A stretch of 64,000 nt of DNA from Bathynomus jamesi (Eukaryota > Arthropoda > Malacostraca > Isopoda > Cirolanidae). Under the pieces are notes generated by a model. It saw only the letters and a program-made list of their open reading frames with translations. It searched no databases and was not told where the DNA came from. The position numbers and the translations under genes were made by a program. The DNA lies in NCBI GenBank assembly GCA_023014485.1, contig JAJOZX010000923.1, forward strand, positions 263,501 through 327,500. The letters are read 5' to 3'. Shown here one piece after another: positions 63,786 through 64,000 of the stretch (the stretch's first letter is position 1; every line of letters begins with the position of its first letter).

Positions 63786-64000
63786 AATTAAGATAGAGGA
63801 AATAGAAGAGAAATTGAGGCGGAGAGACTCACTGATATAGCACCTCTCCCGGACACTGCCACAAGCACACTGCGATACCGATTTCCTTGAACGCTGTTTG
63901 CTGTTTGCTCATATACGCATCACCTACCATTCTGCCTGCAGCAAACCTGCACAAAACCTGCAACCTGCAACAAACCTGCAACAAAAATAAGAAATTCAAA
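63786..64000. other. Window edge upstream of copy B
   Basis: No ORF. CAACCTGCAACAAACCTGCA-like short repeats lie at 63945-63985. The 5' terminal repeat of copy B was not reached. Confidence 0.5.

Overview
The window looks like repeat-dominated nuclear DNA of an arthropod, most likely a crustacean (inference). The reasons are long (TA)n, (CA)n and (GA)n microsatellites, TTAGG-type telomere-like repeats, tRNA-derived SINEs, Penelope-like elements (PLEs), and many mariner/Tc1-like, hAT and MULE transposons. I found no convincing host gene, rRNA gene, functional tRNA or CRISPR array. Nearly all long coding sequence belongs to transposable elements, most of them broken by frameshifts, stops or later insertions.

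Layout. 0-19 kb: mostly IS630/Tc1/mariner-type elements (726-2313, 9463-10866, 16530-18236, 18254-19007) and their deletion derivatives, many flanked by TA microsatellites. Also here are short hAT MITEs, SINEs, a 900-bp palindrome (10878-11774), a PLE stub (12572-12711) and a Jockey-like LINE relic (12985-14985). 19.5-38.9 kb: several copies of one divergent transposase family, here called the TAGGG family. Copy A is 19490-22649. Copy C is 23810-31167, sits inside an RTE-type LINE, and itself carries a MULE foldback (25972-26908) and a ZMYM-like hAT (28239-30944). Copy D is 34041-38923, appears spliced, and carries a FLYWCH/MULE element (34515-36875). A CR1-like LINE relic and a hAT fragment lie between C and D. 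39-50 kb: SINE clusters, a mariner (44884-46229), a PLE fragment and two deleted mariner-type elements. 50.1-57.4 kb: a CR1-like LINE relic split by a 5.5-kb palindrome of two inverted PLE copies with a 15-bp target duplication. 57.9-61.4 kb: a LINE with an uninterrupted 1181-codon ORF containing endonuclease, reverse transcriptase and a 2A-like motif. 61.6-63.8 kb: copy B of the TAGGG family, running towards the window edge.

The genes are not a pathway. They are a layered record of insertion. Target-site duplications and rejoined reading frames give a relative order at several sites: RTE LINE, then TAGGG copy C, then MULE foldback and hAT; CR1-like LINE, then PLE dimer; copy D, then MULE. 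The most interesting material is the TAGGG transposase family (8-bp target duplication, TIRs starting TAGGG, C-x2-H motif, four copies in 64 kb), the PLE inverted dimer that behaves as one insertion, and the 2A-like motif upstream of the first ATG in the intact LINE ORF. Family assignments come from motif recognition without database searches.
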